NCBI GenBank assembly: GCA_023459915.1
Contig: JAEWSN010000019.1
Span: 1-7,233, forward strand
Reading direction: 5' to 3'
DNA length: 7,233 bases
From: Bacillota bacterium
GTDB lineage: Bacteria; Bacillota; Clostridia; DSM-8532
In this document: positions 4,629 to 7,233 of the stretch, one piece after another
How the letters are laid out: each line of letters opens with the position of its first letter
How positions within the stretch are numbered: position 1 is the first letter of the stretch
Made by a program: the position numbers and the translations under genes
The notes under the pieces: model-generated
Seen by the model: the letters and a program-made list of their open reading frames with translations, nothing else
What the model was told of the DNA's origin: nothing
Database searches by the model: none

Positions 4629-6413
4629 TCAATGGGCTTGATCATTGGGTGTTGGGTCCGCATTGACCAGTTTGGCCTGAATGATCGTCCGCGCCCCGTC
4701 AAACTCATAGCTGCAGGTCACCATCGTGAGAATTTTGTCCTCCAGCGTGAGCGGCTCGCGCAAGGGGTAGATGGTGCGCTCCGTGATGTCGTCGAGGAAT
4801 TCCCGGTATGCGGCGTCGTCCTCGAAATCCATGGTGATGACGTAGTTGTAGTTGGAATCCACCACATACACGCCGACGATTTCCCACTCCATCTCGTCAT
4901 ACAGGGTGTCGAACCGGATGGTGGGGTGCGCCTTGAAGTATTTCTCGGTCTTGTAGTCCACGAGGGAATGGAACATGTGGCCCCGCTTCATGTTGTGGCC
5001 GTAGAGGGGCGTATTTCTCCCAAGGTTCTGGATATCCACCCGGAAATCGAGCACGATGCTGCCGGAGACGGCTTTTTCCCCGTCGATGTTGTGCGAGAGA
5101 TACCAGTCGTTGTCCGCCCCCTGCAATACGGGATAGTCGATGGCCGTGCCTTCCTGTCGCACCCAGCCCCGGACATCGGGGTTGCGGGCCGGCAGATCCT
5201 TGTATGCGTCCAGCACGGTCCAGACGCGCGGGATGGACGTGGGCGTGGGAATCACCGGCTCCGGCGTGGGAATGGCTTGCATTTCCGTTTCCACGGCCGC
5301 CAGATACCGGGCATGGGTGTGTTCATCTGAAACAGGGATCATGCCTGCTTTGGCTGTGATGCGGTATTCCTGTTCCTCCCGCAGGAAGGCGAGCCACTCG
5401 TCGCCGCGGGAGACCTCCAGTTCGGCGGGGAACAGCACGGTGATGACCTTGTTGCCGGGAAGAATGGCTGGAACGGGCGGGTTCCCGGTCGCCCCGGAAT
5501 CGGTTGCGGACGCCTCTGTGGGATCCGGCGCGGAGCCAAGGCCGAAAATGCCCTTGTATGGCTTTTTGATGGTGCATTTCACTTCCTTGACATACCGGTT
5601 TTCAAAGACGGTCTCCACGACGCGGATCCGGGCGATGTAGGGAGACTGCGCGGCCAGCACGGCCGGATCCTCCGACAGGATTTCCGGTCCGGCGAAGCGC
5701 CAGGCGCCCTTTTTCCAGGGGGGTTCCTGATTGAGCAGGGTCTGGACATGTGCGATTGCGCCGGCGAATGTCTGGAAGTCTTTTTTTGTCTCTTTTTCAC
5801 GGAGCAGATTTTCCGCGCCGTCCGCGCTGATGGCCTGCACCACTTCCCCCGCCCCGTCCGCCGCAATGAAGATGCCGTTGAAGTTGTGGAAATAGGGATG
5901 CGGGTAGTACACATCCGTGGCGCGTGAAAGGACCAGCAGATAGGTCAGGCCGGGCTTGTAGGCGGCGGCCGGATCGCTGTCCCCGCCGGCAGATCCTTCA
6001 TAGAGGTGGATGGTGGTGTCACCATCCGGATTGTAGAGGGATTCCACGACGTTGAATGTGTGGATGGCATAGCCTTCGCCCGTATCCTCCGTGTTGGCAA
6101 GCGTTGCCACTGTGACGCTGCCGGCTTTTTGGACGGCCTCGGAAAAGGGGGTGTGCGCGTGTTCCGTCCGATCGTGGTTGAACATGCGGCGGTAGCCGAT
6201 TTCGAGCGCGGTGGGCAAGGGTTCGTCCTCGGGCTGGAGCCAGCCGCAGGCGGAGAGGGACGCCAGCAGAAGGACGGCGATCACCAAGGCATACGCGCCC
6301 GATGACCGCAGCCGCGGCAGCCGCCGGCGCAGCTGCAGAAGCGGCAGCAACAAGCGTAGCTGTGTGGTGGTTTGTTCCATCCGATTCGGTTTTCCGCGTC
6401 TTGTATTAACCAT
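4629..6413 (-). CDS. Lipoprotein with C-terminal class B sortase domain
   Basis: This 594-residue protein joins a lipoprotein signal peptide to a cysteine transpeptidase. Residues 1-40 are Arg/Gln/Leu-rich and 41-55 are hydrophobic, ending in a lipobox (LSAC, Cys56). Two similar beta-rich segments follow (about 98-195 and 255-360), then a Pro/Thr-rich linker (381-395). The sortase domain covers about 397-583: NPDVRGWVRQEGTAIDYPVLQ, catalytic His473 in YGHNM, catalytic Cys567 in ILTMVTCSYEF, and Arg575 in DGART. The TCSYEFDGAR pattern fits class B sortases, which attach surface proteins to cell-wall peptidoglycan. Sortases are normally 200-300 residues with a simple N-terminal anchor, so a lipid anchor plus a 340-residue extracellular region is unusual. 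The ATG at 6411-6413 has GGGGAG (6419-6424) five bases upstream; a second in-frame ATG at 6380 has a poorer site. No sorting-signal substrate is encoded in the window. Confidence 0.9.
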   Translation of the reverse strand: MVNTRRGKPNRMEQTTTQLRLLLPLLQLRRRLPRLRSSGAYALVIAVLLLASLSACGWLQPEDEPLPTALEIGYRRMFNHDRTEHAHTPFSEAVQKAGSVTVATLANTEDTGEGYAIHTFNVVESLYNPDGDTTIHLYEGSAGGDSDPAAAYKPGLTYLLVLSRATDVYYPHPYFHNFNGIFIAADGAGEVVQAISADGAENLLREKETKKDFQTFAGAIAHVQTLLNQEPPWKKGAWRFAGPEILSEDPAVLAAQSPYIARIRVVETVFENRYVKEVKCTIKKPYKGIFGLGSAPDPTEASATDSGATGNPPVPAILPGNKVITVLFPAELEVSRGDEWLAFLREEQEYRITAKAGMIPVSDEHTHARYLAAVETEMQAIPTPEPVIPTPTSIPRVWTVLDAYKDLPARNPDVRGWVRQEGTAIDYPVLQGADNDWYLSHNIDGEKAVSGSIVLDFRVDIQNLGRNTPLYGHNMKRGHMFHSLVDYKTEKYFKAHPTIRFDTLYDEMEWEIVGVYVVDSNYNYVITMDFEDDAAYREFLDDITERTIYPLREPLTLEDKILTMVTCSYEFDGARTIIQAKLVNADPTPNDQAH

Positions 6414-6424
6414 GCACTCTCCCC

Positions 6425-6438
6425 GGGGTTGGAACCCC
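6425..6438 (-). other. Short hairpin next to the sortase ribosome binding site
   Basis: The minus strand reads GGGGT-TCCA-ACCCC, a 5-bp GC-rich stem with a four-base loop. It directly abuts the GGGGAG ribosome site at 6419-6424. It could affect translation or message stability, but it is short and may be chance. Confidence 0.3.
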
Positions 6439-6448
6439 TCTCACGATT

Positions 6449-6454
6449 ATTATA
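6449..6454 (-). promoter_or_regulatory. Candidate -10 of the sortase gene promoter
   Basis: A perfect TATAAT on the minus strand lies about 35 bases before the sortase ATG, in an AT-rich patch (6446-6459) that stands out from the GC-rich surroundings. At 17-base spacing the -35 would be TGTGCG, which is poor. The promoter is plausible from position but not proven. Confidence 0.4.
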
Positions 6455-6560
6455 ATGGAACACCGCAAGGGCGCACACGATGCCTGCGCTACAAGCTGTC
6501 CATGCCCGGACCGGGATTGTGTCGGAAGCGTTTTCCCCCCTCTACCCGCGGGGAACGGGC

Positions 6561-6569
6561 TGGTATGAT
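6561..6569 (+). promoter_or_regulatory. Candidate extended -10 promoter of the methyltransferase gene
   Basis: TGGTATGAT fits an extended -10, with no recognisable -35 at 16-18 bases. Transcription would start near 6576, leaving a leader of about 90 bases to ATG 6666. The same TGGTATNAT layout is found ahead of the lipase gene at 2714-2722. Confidence 0.35.
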
Positions 6570-6665
6570 GGAGATGCCTTGTGAATGCGGAGTTATGACC
6601 GTTTCGGATGTTTTTCCGCTATCGCAATAGCCCCATTCATGCGTGGAGACGGAGGACAAGGGAAC

Positions 6666-7233
6666 ATGGCGCAGCATTTCGATTATGGAAAAGTGTCCGA
6701 GCGGTTCTGGAATCTCTCCTGGAAAGGGGAGGAGGAAGCGGGGCGGGAAGGCCAGTTCATGGACGACATTGTACAGAAGGCCCATTTGGAGCGGGCTGTG
6801 CTGGCGGAGCTCGACGGTGTGCGGACGGTGCTTGACGCGGGAGCCGGCTCCGGCCGGTTTTCCGTTCTGCTGGCGGGGCAGGGACTGCAGGTGACTCATC
6901 TGGATGTGTCGGCCGCCATGATTGCCACGGCCAAAGCCCGTGCCGAACAGGCGGATGTGCTGGACAACATGACCTTCCTCCAAGGTCGGCTCGAAGACTT
7001 GTCCGCGTTCGGAGACCGGTCCTTTGATTTGGTGCTGTCCTTCGACGCACCGGTTTCCTACACCTGGCCCCAACAGGAGCAGGTGCTGGCCGAACTCGCG
7101 CGTGTCACCGCGAAAACCCTGATGGTGAGCGTTTCGAGCCGCCCCGGGCATCTGCCGTACGAGCTGGGGGGAAACCCCAAAAGCCAGTTTCTGCTCAACC
7201 CCGAGGATCCGGATCCGCTGGTGCGCTGGTATG
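6666..7233 (+). CDS. Class I SAM-dependent methyltransferase, 3' partial
   Basis: Translation from ATG 6666 stays open for 189 codons to the window edge. It shows a Rossmann methyltransferase core: motif I VLDAGAGSGRFSVLLA with the glycine-rich SAM loop at residues 57-63 (DAGAGSG), the acidic ribose-binding Asp80 in THLDVS, a third region around MTFLQGRLEDLS (102-113), and FDLVLSFDAPVSY at 120-132. The last usually holds the post-beta4 motif. The protein should transfer a methyl group from SAM to a substrate that cannot be told from sequence, in the cytoplasm. GGAGG (6651-6655) lies ten bases before the ATG, a somewhat long spacing, with GGGA nearer the start. It is divergent from the sortase gene across a 252-base gap. 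The far C-terminus, where substrate specificity often resides, is outside the window. Confidence 0.9.
   Translation, partial: MAQHFDYGKVSERFWNLSWKGEEEAGREGQFMDDIVQKAHLERAVLAELDGVRTVLDAGAGSGRFSVLLAGQGLQVTHLDVSAAMIATAKARAEQADVLDNMTFLQGRLEDLSAFGDRSFDLVLSFDAPVSYTWPQQEQVLAELARVTAKTLMVSVSSRPGHLPYELGGNPKSQFLLNPEDPDPLVRWY

Noticed and set aside
4632..5330. 232-codon plus-strand frame opposite the sortase domain.
   Set aside because: It is antisense to well-conserved sortase motifs (His473, Cys567, Arg575) and shows no domain of its own.
6595..6630. 11-codon leader peptide (starting MTVSDV) ahead of the methyltransferase.
   Set aside because: The purine-rich site is only two bases from the ATG, there is no run of regulatory codons, and no attenuator hairpin with a T-run follows.
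6582..6639. Structured leader or riboswitch ahead of the methyltransferase (TGAATG/CATTCA and CGGA/TCCG pairings).
   Set aside because: The stems are short with a large one-sided bulge, and no known riboswitch signature is visible.
6489..7151. 220-codon minus-strand frame opposite the methyltransferase.
   Set aside because: The plus-strand frame carries clear SAM-binding motifs; the minus frame is a shadow without motifs.

Overview
The window suggests a Gram-positive, fairly GC-rich member of the Bacillota (Clostridia-like). This is inferred from four things: a class B sortase domain, a DUF6054-type protein, a GAAC-N4-GTTC (Gram-positive type) LexA operator, and purine-rich Shine-Dalgarno sites ahead of most genes. 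I cannot name a genus. No rRNA, tRNA, CRISPR array, transposase or phage gene was seen, and no gene-free gap exceeds 300 bases.

Layout. (1) 1-635, plus: the C-terminal half of an iron-containing (YqhD/butanol dehydrogenase-type) alcohol dehydrogenase, cut by the window edge. (2) 742-2483, minus, convergent with it: a two-gene unit of a Y-family DNA polymerase (DinB/UmuC-like) and, overlapping its stop by four bases, a small uncharacterised protein. The unit has a near-consensus promoter whose 17-base spacer is filled by a perfect LexA palindrome, so it is very probably SOS-induced. (3) 2594-2673: a tandem array of a ~20-base GTTTCG-rich repeat between the divergent polymerase and lipase genes. 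(4) 2730-4493, plus: a membrane-anchored lipase/esterase followed after 24 bases by a DUF6054-family gene. (5) 4483-4592: six copies of a 19-base hairpin repeat with exact period. It begins inside the last codons of the DUF6054 gene and fills most of the convergent gap to the next gene. (6) 4629-6413, minus: a 594-residue protein joining a lipoprotein signal peptide, two similar beta-rich segments and a C-terminal class B sortase domain. (7) 6414-6665: divergent promoter region. (8) 6666-7233, plus: a class I SAM-dependent methyltransferase, cut by the window edge.

The most notable items are the SOS-controlled polymerase/small-protein pair, the lipobox-bearing sortase with a duplicated N-terminal module, and the covarying hairpin array. 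The genes look like independent housekeeping or accessory units; only the polymerase pair and the lipase/DUF6054 pair look like operons.
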